Notes: generated from the letters alone by a model not told the origin. Numbered from the stretch's first letter, positions 47,082-57,380 are shown. The stretch is 64,000 bases of DNA from G963674835 sp963674835 (GCA_963674835.2 CAXXKC010000002.1:868001-932000); one strand, 5' to 3'. Numbers and translations: made by a program.

Positions 47082-48665
47082 ATGGTTCACCCACCCATCG
47101 AGCCGACTTCCCGCCACCATAGCAGTACGCGAGCGATCGTATCGGTTTGCGTGGCCGTCGCCGTCCTGCTCTGTGTCGTCCCGGCGCGCGCCCGCGACGG
47201 ACAATTGCTGCTGACCGTTGTAGACCGAGAAACCGGAAAAACCATCCCCTGCCGCATGCATCTGCAGGGCCCCAACGGCAGACCCCGCAAGATCCCCCGA
47301 TTTCCATTCTGGTTCGATCATTTTGTCTTCCCCGGCGAGTTGACGCTGCGTCTGCCCGTGGGCAACTACGCCTTCGACCTCGAACGCGGGCCGGAGTATG
47401 TCGTCCGCGCCGGCCGATTCACCATCAACGACTCCGCCGACGATTCCAAACAAGTCGACCTTCATCGCTTCGTCGACATGGCGGCCGAAGGCTGGTGGTC
47501 CGGCGATCTCGATGCCCGCCGCTCGCCCGACGATATCGAGTTGCTTATGATGGCCGAGGATCTCCATGTCGTCCCCCTGGTGACTTGGGCAAACGAACGC
47601 AATCCTTGGATTGGCAAGCGAACGCCCGAGAAGCCGCTCGTCTGCTTCGACACCAACCGATACTACCAGCTCTTCGGTGGCAGCCAGACGCTCGCCGGCG
47701 GCGGAGTGCTCATCTTCCAGCTCACCTCGCCCCTAGTCCGCCAAGAAAAAGACCCCGAGTATCCATCCATTGCCCACTACCTCGAACAGGCCCGCCAGCA
47801 GCCCGATGTTTGGATCGACGTCAGCCGGCCCTACTGGTGGGATCTTCCCATGCTGGTCGCCAACGGGCTGGTTGATTCAATCCAAGTGCTCCACGGCCAG
47901 ATATGCCGCGACCGCGTGCTGGCCGATGAATCGCAGGCCAATACCCGCGATCCCAAGCTCTACCCCGGCCCCTGGGGAAACGCCCTCTGGTCCCAGGACA
48001 TCTATTTCCGACTCCTCGACTGCGGTCTGCGCATACCGCCCAGCGCTGGCAGTGGCTCCGGCGTCTCGCCTAATCCGCTCGGCTACAACCGCGTGTACGT
48101 CCACGTCGACGGCCCCTTCACTTACGAGAAATGGTGGCAGGGGCTGCGCGACGGCCAGGTCGTCGTCACCAACGGGCCCCTCTTTAAACCCGCCGTCCAG
48201 GGACAGCCGCCGGGCTACATCTTTCATGCCGGTGAGGGACACTGGCTCGAGTTCGAAATCGGCCTCGGCCTCTGGAGCCGGCAGCCGGTCGGCGACAAGG
48301 AATCGATCCAATACCTGGAGATCATCCAGGATGGTCGCGTGGCGCATTCAGTTCGCTTCGAAGAGTTCGCCAAGACCGGCAAGCTCCCCACAGTCCACTT
48401 CGACCATAGCGGCTGGTTCCTCGTCCGTGCCGTCACCGACGTCCAGAACACATACCGCTTCGCAATGACCGGCCCCTACTTCGTCGAAATCGGCCCCGAA
48501 CCGCGTATCAGCAAACGAGCCGCCCAGTTCTTCCTCGATTGGGTCTACCAGCGCGCCCGCCAACTGAAGCTCGACGATCCCCAACAACACCGCGAAGTGC
48601 TCGAATACCACCGCAAAGCCCGCGATTTCTGGCAGAACCGGGTCTCCCAAGCCAACGCCGACTAG
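47082..48665 (+). CDS. Exported CehA/McbA-like protein lacking the usual metal ligands
   Basis: A 527-residue exported protein. The signal peptide is RAIVSVCVAVAVLLCVVPARA. An N-terminal beta domain (LLTVVDRETGKTIPCRMHLQ, LRLPVGNYAFDLERGPEYVV) is followed by a PHP-like metallohydrolase region similar to CehA/McbA proteins: WWSGDLDARRSPDDIELLMM. In relatives this segment reads DLHVHR, with two His metal ligands; here they are Asp and Arg. The remaining body includes LEQARQQPDVWIDVSRPYWWDLP and VYVHVDGPFTYEKWWQGLRDGQ. It is probably not a functional metal-dependent hydrolase. The start at 47082 follows AAGGGG. Confidence 0.72.
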   Translation: MVHPPIEPTSRHHSSTRAIVSVCVAVAVLLCVVPARARDGQLLLTVVDRETGKTIPCRMHLQGPNGRPRKIPRFPFWFDHFVFPGELTLRLPVGNYAFDLERGPEYVVRAGRFTINDSADDSKQVDLHRFVDMAAEGWWSGDLDARRSPDDIELLMMAEDLHVVPLVTWANERNPWIGKRTPEKPLVCFDTNRYYQLFGGSQTLAGGGVLIFQLTSPLVRQEKDPEYPSIAHYLEQARQQPDVWIDVSRPYWWDLPMLVANGLVDSIQVLHGQICRDRVLADESQANTRDPKLYPGPWGNALWSQDIYFRLLDCGLRIPPSAGSGSGVSPNPLGYNRVYVHVDGPFTYEKWWQGLRDGQVVVTNGPLFKPAVQGQPPGYIFHAGEGHWLEFEIGLGLWSRQPVGDKESIQYLEIIQDGRVAHSVRFEEFAKTGKLPTVHFDHSGWFLVRAVTDVQNTYRFAMTGPYFVEIGPEPRISKRAAQFFLDWVYQRARQLKLDDPQQHREVLEYHRKARDFWQNRVSQANAD

Positions 48666-48766
48666 CCGTCGCAAACGACTCCAAGCCGCTTTGGTTGGCG
48701 TGAAGCACTCCGACGGGTATATTGTTGTTCTACCACCTCCGCTTCTGCCATTCAGGTGACTCCTCC

Positions 48767-49660
48767 ATGCCCGCGCACGACGACTGGCGACCGCTCTACC
48801 CGTTCGAATCCCACTACCTTCAACTCGATGGCCTCCGCTATCACTACCTCGACGAAGGTCAGGGGCCCGCCGTCCTCTTGGTCCACGGCAACCCGACCTG
48901 GTCCTTCTATTGGCGCGAAGTCATCAAGGCGCTGCGTCCCCACTACCGCGTCATCGTCCCCGATCACATCGGCTGCGGGCTCTCCGACAAACCAAGCGCC
49001 TCGCAATACAGCTTCCGCCTCGCCCAACGGGTTGACGATCTCGGCCGCCTGATCGAACATCTCGACCTGCGTGATATCGCCCTCGTGGCTCACGACTGGG
49101 GCGGCGCCGTCGGCATGGGCGCGGCCGTGGCCATGCCCGATCGCTTTGCACGATTCACCCTCATGAACACCGCCGCCTTTCTGGCCGCTCACTGCCCGCG
49201 ACGCATCCGCCTCTGCCACGTGCCCCTCTTGGCCCCACTCGCCGCGCAGGGCCTAAACCTGTTCGTCCACGCCGCCATACGCATGGCCCCGGCGCATCCC
49301 GAGCGTCTTACCCCCGCGGTGCGAGCCGGCCTTATGGCGCCCTACGACTCCTGGCGCAATCGAACGGCCGTGCTCCGTTTCGCCATGGACATCCCCCTGC
49401 AGACCACACATCCCACCTACCAAACCCTGCTGAACATCGAACGAGGGCTCCCCCAGTTCGCCGACCGCCCAATCTGCTTTATTTGGGGCATGCGCGACTG
49501 GTGCTTCACGCCCGACTTCCTCGATCGATTCCTGCAGTTCTATCCCAACGCCGAAGTTCATCGACTAGACGACGCCGGACACTACCTGATCGAAGACGAC
49601 CCCGAGCAGGTCATCGGCATCCTGGCAGAGTTCCTCGACCGTACAGGGCAGCGCGCCTAG
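48767..49660 (+). CDS. Haloalkane-dehalogenase-like alpha/beta hydrolase
   Basis: A 297-residue alpha/beta hydrolase. VLLVHGNPTWSFYWREVI holds the oxyanion-hole segment HGNPT seen in haloalkane dehalogenases. The nucleophile elbow is HDWGGAVG, with Asp as in dehalogenases and epoxide hydrolases. IWGMRDWCFTP carries the acid candidate and DDAGHYLIEDDP the catalytic His. Family members cleave carbon-halogen bonds or hydrolyse epoxides or esters; substrate cannot be read from sequence. ATG 48767 is chosen over upstream codons on homology grounds. The queD-like gene starts 24 bases later. Confidence 0.85.
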   Translation: MPAHDDWRPLYPFESHYLQLDGLRYHYLDEGQGPAVLLVHGNPTWSFYWREVIKALRPHYRVIVPDHIGCGLSDKPSASQYSFRLAQRVDDLGRLIEHLDLRDIALVAHDWGGAVGMGAAVAMPDRFARFTLMNTAAFLAAHCPRRIRLCHVPLLAPLAAQGLNLFVHAAIRMAPAHPERLTPAVRAGLMAPYDSWRNRTAVLRFAMDIPLQTTHPTYQTLLNIERGLPQFADRPICFIWGMRDWCFTPDFLDRFLQFYPNAEVHRLDDAGHYLIEDDPEQVIGILAEFLDRTGQRA

Positions 49661-49684
49661 AATTGCTGGCGGTAGGATCTTGCC

Positions 49685-50173
49685 ATGGAACACTACTCCG
49701 TCTGCATCTCGAAAGACCAGCTCAGTTTCAGCGCCGGCCATTTCATTACATTCGAAGGCGGTGCCTGCGAGCGACTCCATGGCCACAACTATCGGGTTGG
49801 CGTCGAAGTGCATGGCCCGCTCAACGAGGCTCACTACGTCATTGACTTCCGCCTCCTCCACGAAATCGCGCAAGCCACTCTTGCCGAACTCGACCATTAC
49901 GTGCTACTGCCCAGCGAGCACCCTCAAATCCACGTGACCACCGGGCAGGACGAGGTCGAAGTCCGCTTCGGCGACCGGCGCTGGGTGCTTCCGCGCGGTG
50001 ACTGCCGACTACTGCCAGTGGCCAACACGACCGCCGAACTGTTGGGCCGCCACATCGGCCAACGGCTGAAGGAAGCCCTGCAACGTCATACCGGCAGTTC
50101 CCCCCACCTCATCCGGGTCGAGGTCGAAGAATGCTTCGGCCAGTCGGCGATTTGCGAGCTGCACGACGCCTGA
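49685..50173 (+). CDS. 6-pyruvoyl/6-carboxytetrahydropterin synthase (QueD family)
   Basis: A 162-residue PTPS/QueD-fold protein. Zinc ligands are His19 (SAGHF), His32 and His34 (LHGHNY), and the catalytic Cys28 precedes them (GGACERLHGH). NTTAELLGRHIGQRL and VEVEECFGQSAICEL fit the C-terminal part. It converts dihydroneopterin triphosphate to a pterin intermediate in queuosine (or biopterin) biosynthesis. It is longer than typical QueD (about 120 residues) by a central insert (residues 75-105). It is followed by a clear terminator. Confidence 0.88.
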   Translation: MEHYSVCISKDQLSFSAGHFITFEGGACERLHGHNYRVGVEVHGPLNEAHYVIDFRLLHEIAQATLAELDHYVLLPSEHPQIHVTTGQDEVEVRFGDRRWVLPRGDCRLLPVANTTAELLGRHIGQRLKEALQRHTGSSPHLIRVEVEECFGQSAICELHDA

Positions 50174-50528
50174 CTTACCCCCCCCGCAGGTTGAAGCGGC
50201 CATTGTGATCGGGCGCCGCCACAGCGCCCTTTTTCCACCTCCCATTCAACCCCTCTTCCGCATCCTCACTCCTCTTCCACGATCCATTTCCCCGTCGGCC
50301 ACCCAAGCTCAAGTTCCTCTCCTTCCACAGCCGATACGGCGATGCGCGCCGTTAGAGTCTCTGTAGTCCGCAGAACCTTCTACGAGCGTCGCATGGCAAA
50401 CGCGTGCGGCCGCCAAATGGGGCACGCAACCTTGCCACGTGCATAGCCTGAGCAAGATTCAATAGGATCAGCAGTCCCGGCGCGTTCTGACCAGTGGATG
50501 TTCGCAGGAACCTCGCCAAAGGGCCACC
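50174..50528. other. Intergenic region with terminator, upstream of fliG
   Basis: Holds the terminator above, then about 290 bases that I cannot assign. The fliG promoter presumably lies near its right end. Confidence 0.45.
50211..50234 (+). terminator. Rho-independent terminator
   Basis: GGGCGC (50211-50216), a 7-base loop and GCGCCC (50224-50229) are followed by five T. It lies 38 bases after the QueD-family stop. Confidence 0.88.
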
Positions 50529-51551
50529 ATGGCAACACCGGCACCCGCTTCCCGACAAAGTCCCAACATCCGCAAGGCCGCCGTCTTCCTGATGACCCTT
50601 CCGCCCGATCAGGCGGCCCAGGTGATGAGCCGGCTCGATCCCAAGCAGATCGAAGCCGTATCCATCGAAATCGCCCGGCTCGACGCCGTCGCTGGTGACG
50701 AACAGGAACAGGTCATCCAGGAGTTCGCCCACGCCAACCCCGCGGCTTTGGTCGGCGGTGCCGGCGGCCTCGACGTCGCCAAGCTCTTGGTCCAGAAGGC
50801 GCTCGGCACTCAGGCCAACGTCACTCTCGAGAGCGTCCGCCAATCGATCGAGGCGCTCCCCTTCGGTTTTCTCCAGAAAGCCGACAGCCAGAACCTGCTC
50901 ACCTTCATCATCGACGAGCACCCGCAGACGATCGCCCTGATCCTCTGTCACGTGCCCCCCTCCCAGGCAGCCGACATCATCAGCGGTCTGCCCGTCGAAC
51001 GCCAGCTATCGGTCGTGCGCCGCGTCGCCACCATGAGCCAGACCAGCCCCGAGATCATCCACGAGGTGGAAAAGGGCCTTGAACACCGCATGGCCAGCGT
51101 CATGAGCCAGCAATTCGAAAATGCCGGCGGCGTGGCCAGTGTGGCCGAAATCCTCAACGTCATCGATCGCACCACGGAACGGAGCATCCTCGAGAATCTT
51201 GCCCAAGAAGATCCCGACCTGGTCGAAGAGATCCGCCGTCTCATGTTCGTCTTCGAAGACATCGCCAAACTCAGCGATCGCGACATCCAAACGATCCTTA
51301 AGAACGTGGAGAACTCGCAGTGGGCGATGGCCCTCAAGGGCGCCAGCTCCGACCTCAAGGAGAAGATCCTCAAGAACATGTCGAAGCGCGCCTCCGCACT
51401 CTTGATGGAAGAAATGGAGTACCTCGGCCCGGTCCGCGCTTCCGGTGTCGAACAGGTTCAGCAGCAAATCGTCGATATCGTCCGTCGCCTGGAAGACGTC
51501 GGCGAAATCACCGTCCACGGCGACGACGAAGACGAACGCCTCATCCAGTAA
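50529..51551 (+). CDS. fliG: Flagellar motor switch protein FliG
   Basis: A 340-residue FliG of normal length. KAAVFLMTLPPDQAAQVMSRLDP opens the N-terminal domain. The middle domain carries EHPQTIALILCHVP (the EHPQR-like motif). The C-terminal torque domain has MFVFEDIAKLSDRDIQTILKNV with the conserved charged positions. It forms the switch ring at the base of the flagellar motor. It stands alone; other flagellar genes are not in the window apart from the FlgI-like lipoprotein. A 125-base gap precedes mutS. Confidence 0.94.
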   Translation: MATPAPASRQSPNIRKAAVFLMTLPPDQAAQVMSRLDPKQIEAVSIEIARLDAVAGDEQEQVIQEFAHANPAALVGGAGGLDVAKLLVQKALGTQANVTLESVRQSIEALPFGFLQKADSQNLLTFIIDEHPQTIALILCHVPPSQAADIISGLPVERQLSVVRRVATMSQTSPEIIHEVEKGLEHRMASVMSQQFENAGGVASVAEILNVIDRTTERSILENLAQEDPDLVEEIRRLMFVFEDIAKLSDRDIQTILKNVENSQWAMALKGASSDLKEKILKNMSKRASALLMEEMEYLGPVRASGVEQVQQQIVDIVRRLEDVGEITVHGDDEDERLIQ

Positions 51552-51676
51552 CCAGCCGCTTCAGGAACAGTCAAACCCACGCGGCCACCATTCGTCATTC
51601 GTGATTCGCTATTCCTCATTCAACATTCCCCCTATCCCCTTGAGCATCGCCCAACCACTCTGCTAGCATTGTCGGA

Positions 51677-54307
51677 ATGAGCAGCACCGCCACGCCGATG
51701 ATGAAGCAGTACCAGGAAGCCAAGAACGCTTGCCCGGACGCTCTCCTCCTGTTCCGGATGGGCGATTTCTACGAGCTCTTCTATGACGATGCCAAGGTCG
51801 CTGCACGCACCCTCAACCTGGCGCTGACCAGCCGCGACAAGGGCGAGAACGCCACGCCCATGGCCGGCTTTCCCCACCACCAGTTGGAATCCTACCTGGG
51901 CAAACTCATCGCAGCCGGCCTCCGCGCCGCCGTCTGCGATCAGGTCGAGGATCCCAAGCAAGCCAAAGGGTTGGTCCGCCGCGAGGTCACGCGCGTCGTC
52001 ACCCCCGGCACCGTTACCGACGATGCCCTCCTCGACCCGCGCACCAGCAACTACTTGGCCGCCGTCGCCCCTGGCGATCCCTTGGGCCTCGCCTGGGTCG
52101 AGCTCTCCACAGGCCGATTCATCGCCACCAGTTTCCCCGCCCGCGAATTAGCCGATCAGTTGGCTCGCATCGGTCCCGCCGAATGCCTGCTAGGCGAAGC
52201 GGCCGAACCGTTACCTCCGCACCTGACCGAGCGCATGATGGTCACGCGCCGCCCCGATTGGGCGTTCTCAGCCGCCACGGCCCGCGACACGCTCGCCAAA
52301 CACTTCGGTACGGCCAGCCTCGAAGGATTCGGTTTCGACGACAGCCCCGCCGACAAGCAGGCCGTCCGCGCCGCCGGCGCCGTCTTGGACTATCTCACCG
52401 AAACGCAGAAGAGTTCCCTCGACCATATCGATCGGCTGACACCCTATCGCAAGGGAACTGCTGTCGAGATCGACGAGGCCAGCCGCCGCAGCCTCGAACT
52501 GGTCCGAACCATCCGCGAAGGACGCCGCGAAGGCTCGCTCTTGGCCGTGCTCGACGGGACTGTCACCGCCATGGGCTCTCGGCTGATGGCCGATTGGCTG
52601 GCCAATCCGCTGACCGACGCAGCAGCCTTGAAACTGCGGCTCGACGCGGTCGAAGAACTGGTCGGCAACGCAACCCTCGCCGCCGGCATTCACGAAACGC
52701 TACGTCACGTCTACGACGTCGAGCGGTTGCTGGCCCGCGTGGCAACCGGCCGGACCAATCCTCGCGACCTGAGCTTCCTCGATCGCACCCTACGGTCTCT
52801 GCCGGCGTTGAAAGCGAAGCTCGCGGCGCGCACCAGCGAGCTCCTCAACCAACTGGAAGCCCAAATCGACCTCTGCCCCGAGCTGCGCAGCAAACTCGAC
52901 GCCGCCCTCGTCGACGACTGCCCGCTCACCAGCCGCGAGGGCGGTTTCATCCGCGACGGGTACAACGAAGAACTCGATGCCCTGCGCGAGCTGGCCCGCG
53001 GCGGAAAACAGTGGATCGCCCAGTATCAGTCCGACGTGACCGAACAAAGCGGCATCCCCAACCTCAAGGTCGGATACAACAAGGTCTTCGGCTACTACCT
53101 CGAAGTGACCAACGCGCATCGCGAGAAGGTGCCCGACTACTTCATCCGCAAACAGACCGTCAAGAACGCCGAGCGATACATCACGCCGGAGTTGAAGGAG
53201 TACGAGGAGAAGGTGCTGACGGCCGACGAGAAGGCCAAAGACCTCGAATTCCAATTGTTCCTCGAACTCCGCGACGCCGTCGCCGCTTCCCAGCGCACCA
53301 TGAAAGCCACGGCCGCTGTGCTAGCACAATTGGACGTCCTGGTTTCCCTCGCCGAATTGGCCCGCGCCCGCAACTACCGCCGCCCCACGATCGTCGACGA
53401 ACCGCTTCTGGAAATCTACGACGGGCGCCACCCCGTTCTCGACATCATCGAGCCGGAGGGCACCTTCGTCCCCAACGATGTGCTGGCCGGCGGCCGCTGG
53501 GGTAACATCCTCCTCATCACCGGTCCCAACATGGCCGGCAAGAGCACGTACATTCGCCAGGCGGCCCTTCTGTCGATCATGGCCCAGATGGGCAGCTTCG
53601 TGCCCGCCCGCGAGGCGACCATCGGCATCGCCGATCGCATCTTCGCCCGCGTCGGCGCCAGCGACGAGCTCACCCGCGGCCAGAGCACCTTCATGGTCGA
53701 GATGACCGAAACGGCACGCATCCTCAACACGGCCACCAAGCGGAGCCTCGTCATCCTCGATGAGATCGGCCGTGGCACGAGCACCTACGACGGAATCTCG
53801 CTCGCTTGGTCCGTCGTCGAGCACCTGCACGACCACGTCGGCTGCCGTACCCTGTTTGCCACCCACTATCACGAGCTGACCGACCTGGAGAAATCGCTCG
53901 ACGGCGTGCAGAATTTCAACGTCGCCGTTCGCGAATGGGAAGACGAAGTCGTCTTCCTCCACAAGATCATCCAAGGAGCCGCCGACAAGAGCTACGGCAT
54001 CCACGTCGCCCGCCTCGCCGGCGTGCCCCGCGAGGTCATCCAGCGAGCCAAAGACATCCTCGCCCAGCTCGAAGAAGAACATCTCGACGCCGAAGGCCGC
54101 GCCAAGATCGCCCGCCACAAACCCACCCAGCGCCTCGGCGACCTCCAACTGACCCTCTTCGGCCCCGCCGACCATCCCCTTCTCGACGACCTGCGCAAGG
54201 TCGATCTCGACCAAACCACGCCAATGGAAGCGCTCCGCCTCATCCACCAATGGCAAGAGTCACTCACGGCCGAGAAGAAGAACTCCAAGAAACGCGGCCC
54301 GAAGTAG
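51677..54307 (+). CDS. mutS: DNA mismatch repair protein MutS
   Basis: An 876-residue MutS. The mismatch-recognition motif GDFYELF (residues 29-35) is present, with RMGDFYELFYDDA typical of the mismatch-binding domain. Walker A GPNMAGKST is near residues 616-624, and ARVGASDELTRGQSTFMVEM and DEIGRGTSTYDGI follow. It recognises base mismatches and loops and recruits MutL. The gene starts at ATG 51677, preceded by a short intergenic region after fliG. Confidence 0.97.
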   Translation: MSSTATPMMKQYQEAKNACPDALLLFRMGDFYELFYDDAKVAARTLNLALTSRDKGENATPMAGFPHHQLESYLGKLIAAGLRAAVCDQVEDPKQAKGLVRREVTRVVTPGTVTDDALLDPRTSNYLAAVAPGDPLGLAWVELSTGRFIATSFPARELADQLARIGPAECLLGEAAEPLPPHLTERMMVTRRPDWAFSAATARDTLAKHFGTASLEGFGFDDSPADKQAVRAAGAVLDYLTETQKSSLDHIDRLTPYRKGTAVEIDEASRRSLELVRTIREGRREGSLLAVLDGTVTAMGSRLMADWLANPLTDAAALKLRLDAVEELVGNATLAAGIHETLRHVYDVERLLARVATGRTNPRDLSFLDRTLRSLPALKAKLAARTSELLNQLEAQIDLCPELRSKLDAALVDDCPLTSREGGFIRDGYNEELDALRELARGGKQWIAQYQSDVTEQSGIPNLKVGYNKVFGYYLEVTNAHREKVPDYFIRKQTVKNAERYITPELKEYEEKVLTADEKAKDLEFQLFLELRDAVAASQRTMKATAAVLAQLDVLVSLAELARARNYRRPTIVDEPLLEIYDGRHPVLDIIEPEGTFVPNDVLAGGRWGNILLITGPNMAGKSTYIRQAALLSIMAQMGSFVPAREATIGIADRIFARVGASDELTRGQSTFMVEMTETARILNTATKRSLVILDEIGRGTSTYDGISLAWSVVEHLHDHVGCRTLFATHYHELTDLEKSLDGVQNFNVAVREWEDEVVFLHKIIQGAADKSYGIHVARLAGVPREVIQRAKDILAQLEEEHLDAEGRAKIARHKPTQRLGDLQLTLFGPADHPLLDDLRKVDLDQTTPMEALRLIHQWQESLTAEKKNSKKRGPK

Positions 54308-54397
54308 CAACGGTCTCGCCGCGATCCATGTCGTGCGGCCCACCCAACCCTTGCTGCTGCAACTCCAGAGGCACCTGTGCGACGACCAGGGTTCGTG

Positions 54398-55807
54398 TCA
54401 ACAGTTCGGCAAATAGGCCCCCATCGCCTTCAACCGCCGCTGCAATTCAGCAACCGCCACCGCTCGCGCATCACCGCCGCCGCTGGCGGCCATGGCGGCG
54501 GCCACCCCGATCGCTTGCCCCGTGATGAAGCAACCGGGCATCACCCGAATCGAACTTTGCATATACCGATCCGTGCTAATGCACCGGCCTGCCACCAGCA
54601 CGTTGCTCAGCTTCTGCGGCACTAGGCTCCGGTACGGCACGCCGTAGCTCTCGCCTTTCCCGTACCGCAGGCTTCGAAAGTCCTTGGCGTACTGCTGGTA
54701 GCTCGCCACGTCCGGCTTGGCCGCATGGATGTCGACCGCGTAGTTGTACCGGCCGATCTCGTCCGCAAACACGGCCCGCGACTTGAAATCGTCCAAATTC
54801 AGCACATAGTCGCCCACAATCCGCCGACTCTCCCGGGCACCAAGATGCGAGCCCGTCGACACCAGTTCCATCTGCTCGAAGCCCTTGAGATACTCCTTGT
54901 AGTACCGTTCGTACTCCAGCAGCGATTTGCGAGCATGCAGCAGGGCCTCGGTTATCGAGCGCTCGTCGGTCGAGTCCAGCCCAAACGTGTGACCGATGTT
55001 CCCGCCGCCCGTGCGCTCGCCCACGCGGAACATGCCGGGCAAGTGCCGATCCTCGATCGTGAACACCTTGTCTCGAAATGCGTCCTCCAAGCGTTTCTCG
55101 CCGGTGCCAAGCCCACCTCGACGGACCGCCTCCCAATCGATATCGGCCCAAAGACTGCACAGCGTCCCGGCCATCATGTTGCCCTGCGCATCGCCCTTCT
55201 CGAACGGCGCCCCCGCCCACGCGGCCAAATCGCCGTCGCCCGTACAGTCGAGATACATGCGGGCTTTGACCGCAAACAGGCCGCTCTTGCCGGCCAGCAC
55301 GGCGGCCAACACCTTCCCGCCCTCGGCTTCAACCGCAATCAGGTTGGCCTGAAACAGAAACCCGACACCTGCTTCCAGCAGCAGATCATCGTAGACCCGT
55401 TTGAGCACCTCGGCCCGAATCGTCACGTCGCTCCCAGGCCCCGTACCGCCGGCCTTCTTGAGCCGCCGCAGGACATCCTCCCCCACGCCACCGGCCAACA
55501 TGTGGACGCCGTCGGTCAATGGCATGAACAACGGCAACATGCCCGCCGTCCCCATGCCGCCCAGGCATGAATTGCGCTCCGCGAGAAACACCTTCGCACC
55601 CTGCTTCGCCGCAGCCACCGCCGCAGCCACGCCCGCAGGCCCGCCCCCAGCTACGAACACGTCCACCTCATGCCGCACGGCCACGCGCCGCTGAAAACGC
55701 ACCTCGTTTCCGTCCGATTCCGCGGCCGAACCCGTCAGCGATCCCAGTCCGCCCATCGCTGCCGCAGCGACGGACCCACGAATGAACTCTCTTCGGCTAG
55801 TAGCCAT
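54398..55807 (-). CDS. Tat-exported FAD-dependent oxidoreductase
   Basis: A 469-residue flavoprotein with a Tat signal (TSRREFIRGSVAAAAMGGLG). The FAD motif VFVAGGGPAGVAAAVAAAKQG starts near residue 50, with ERNSCLGGMGTAGML following. A C-terminal segment carries NVLVAGRCISTDRY. It belongs to the large FAD_oxidored group that dehydrogenates or reduces uncharacterised carbohydrate-related substrates in Planctomycetota. It lies opposite mutS, with its stop 90 bases away. Confidence 0.85.
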   Translation of the reverse strand: MATSRREFIRGSVAAAAMGGLGSLTGSAAESDGNEVRFQRRVAVRHEVDVFVAGGGPAGVAAAVAAAKQGAKVFLAERNSCLGGMGTAGMLPLFMPLTDGVHMLAGGVGEDVLRRLKKAGGTGPGSDVTIRAEVLKRVYDDLLLEAGVGFLFQANLIAVEAEGGKVLAAVLAGKSGLFAVKARMYLDCTGDGDLAAWAGAPFEKGDAQGNMMAGTLCSLWADIDWEAVRRGGLGTGEKRLEDAFRDKVFTIEDRHLPGMFRVGERTGGGNIGHTFGLDSTDERSITEALLHARKSLLEYERYYKEYLKGFEQMELVSTGSHLGARESRRIVGDYVLNLDDFKSRAVFADEIGRYNYAVDIHAAKPDVASYQQYAKDFRSLRYGKGESYGVPYRSLVPQKLSNVLVAGRCISTDRYMQSSIRVMPGCFITGQAIGVAAAMAASGGGDARAVAVAELQRRLKAMGAYLPNC

Positions 55808-55999
55808 GGTATTGCTCGCCTGCTGGAAAACCTTCTACCGACGGCTCACTAGAGTGCATTCGGCTCATCGAAGCCGACCCCGTAGCCTGAACGATCCTCG
55901 CCGCCCTTGTCGTCACTGTCGGTGGCTGGGCGGTCTTCAAGAAGCTCAACGGTAGCTAGTCCGCCACTTGGCCACGAATCGTCGCCGCAGACTTCGTGA

Positions 56000-57295
56000 T
56001 TACACCTTCGGTAATTGCCAAGGGTCTCGCCGCGCGCGATCCAGCCACGTATTCGCTTCCGCATCGCTGACGAACTGCCACTTCGCCGGATCCCATTTCA
56101 GCTTGCGGTGGTTCCAATACGCCAGGTTTCCCAGGTGACACACCGTCACCGATCCCGCCCCGATCTCGACGTCGCACACCGGTCGCTGACGCGTGCGAAT
56201 ACAGTCGATCCAGTTGCGGTGATGTCCCGGCGAGTGGAACAGATGCACGTCCTTGGCGCCCAACGGCTCCTTGGCAATGCTCTCCGGCTCGCACTTCATC
56301 CCGGGCCGGGTCAGCGTGATCTTCCCGTCGGTCCCCTCGAACACAATGCCGCCGGGCCCGCCGTGAATCACTTCTATGCCATTGGCATAGCGGTACTTCA
56401 CTCCAACCGTCGCCGACGGATCGTCCGGCGGGGTGATCTCGATCGGCCCCGACCCGTCCATACCCAACGCCCACTGGATGATGTCGTACTCATGGGCGCC
56501 GATATCGGTGTACGCCCCGCCCGAATACTCCCGGTACTTGCGCCATTGCGGCCAGGTCTTGGGCATTCCGCGTGGACTGAGAATCGAGTTGTACGGCCGC
56601 ATCGGCGCCTGCCCCAGCCACATGTCCCACTGCAAGCCCGGTTCCATCGGCTCTTCCGGCAGATCGCACCAGACGCTCGACGGACCGATGCTCGTGTACA
56701 CCCGCTCCACCTTGCCGATCCGCCCGCTCCGAATCAACTCGCATGCCAGCGGATAGTGGGAAAACTCCTGCCCGGATCGCAACTGGCTGCCCGTCTGAAA
56801 CACCCGCTTGTACTTCCTCACCGCCTCGATCAGCACGGGTCCTTCGTGAATCGTCAGCGTCAACGGCTTCTCACAATACACGTCCTTACCGGCCTTGCAC
56901 GCTTCGATGGCAATGATCGTGTGCCAATGGTCGGGCGTGGCCACCAACACGGCATCGATGTCCTTCCGCGCCAACACCTCGCGAAAATCGTGGTACTCGT
57001 CGCAACCTTTGCCCGTCGCCTCATAACGCTTATCCACTCGCTCTTTCGCGTGGCGGCGCCGATTCACATCCACATCGCACACCGCCGGCACGTGCACATC
57101 GTCCAAACTCAGAAGCGTCGTCACATGAAACCCATTGGCCTGCATACCCAACCCGATGATGCCCACGTTGACTTTCTCGCTCGGGGCCGGCTTGTCGCCG
57201 CCAAGAACCAAACGGGGAACAATCGTGGGAACCGCCACGGCAGCAGTGGCCCTGCAGAGAAACTGTCGACGTGTGAAGGACGATTTCCGCGTCAT
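56000..57295 (-). CDS. Tat-exported Gfo/Idh/MocA-family oxidoreductase
   Basis: A 431-residue NAD(P)-binding dehydrogenase with a Tat-like signal (TRRQFLCRATAAVAVPTI). The Rossmann motif VGIIGLGMQANGF is near residue 44, and ATPDHWHTI and DVYCEKPLTLTIHEG carry the family EKP. The C-terminal domain includes YTDIGAHEYDIIQWALGMDG, with the conserved His-Glu. It is separate in sequence from the exported dehydrogenase at 36 kb. Adjacent to the FAD oxidoreductase on the same strand; the two may act in one pathway. Confidence 0.87.
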   Translation of the reverse strand: MTRKSSFTRRQFLCRATAAVAVPTIVPRLVLGGDKPAPSEKVNVGIIGLGMQANGFHVTTLLSLDDVHVPAVCDVDVNRRRHAKERVDKRYEATGKGCDEYHDFREVLARKDIDAVLVATPDHWHTIIAIEACKAGKDVYCEKPLTLTIHEGPVLIEAVRKYKRVFQTGSQLRSGQEFSHYPLACELIRSGRIGKVERVYTSIGPSSVWCDLPEEPMEPGLQWDMWLGQAPMRPYNSILSPRGMPKTWPQWRKYREYSGGAYTDIGAHEYDIIQWALGMDGSGPIEITPPDDPSATVGVKYRYANGIEVIHGGPGGIVFEGTDGKITLTRPGMKCEPESIAKEPLGAKDVHLFHSPGHHRNWIDCIRTRQRPVCDVEIGAGSVTVCHLGNLAYWNHRKLKWDPAKWQFVSDAEANTWLDRARRDPWQLPKV

Positions 57296-57380
57296 GGCGT
57301 GGCCTCCTGGTCGGTAATGGTGCGCCGATTCTGCCTAGATCATAATGCCTGAAATCCACCGTGCAAGCTTTCCGCCCGCA

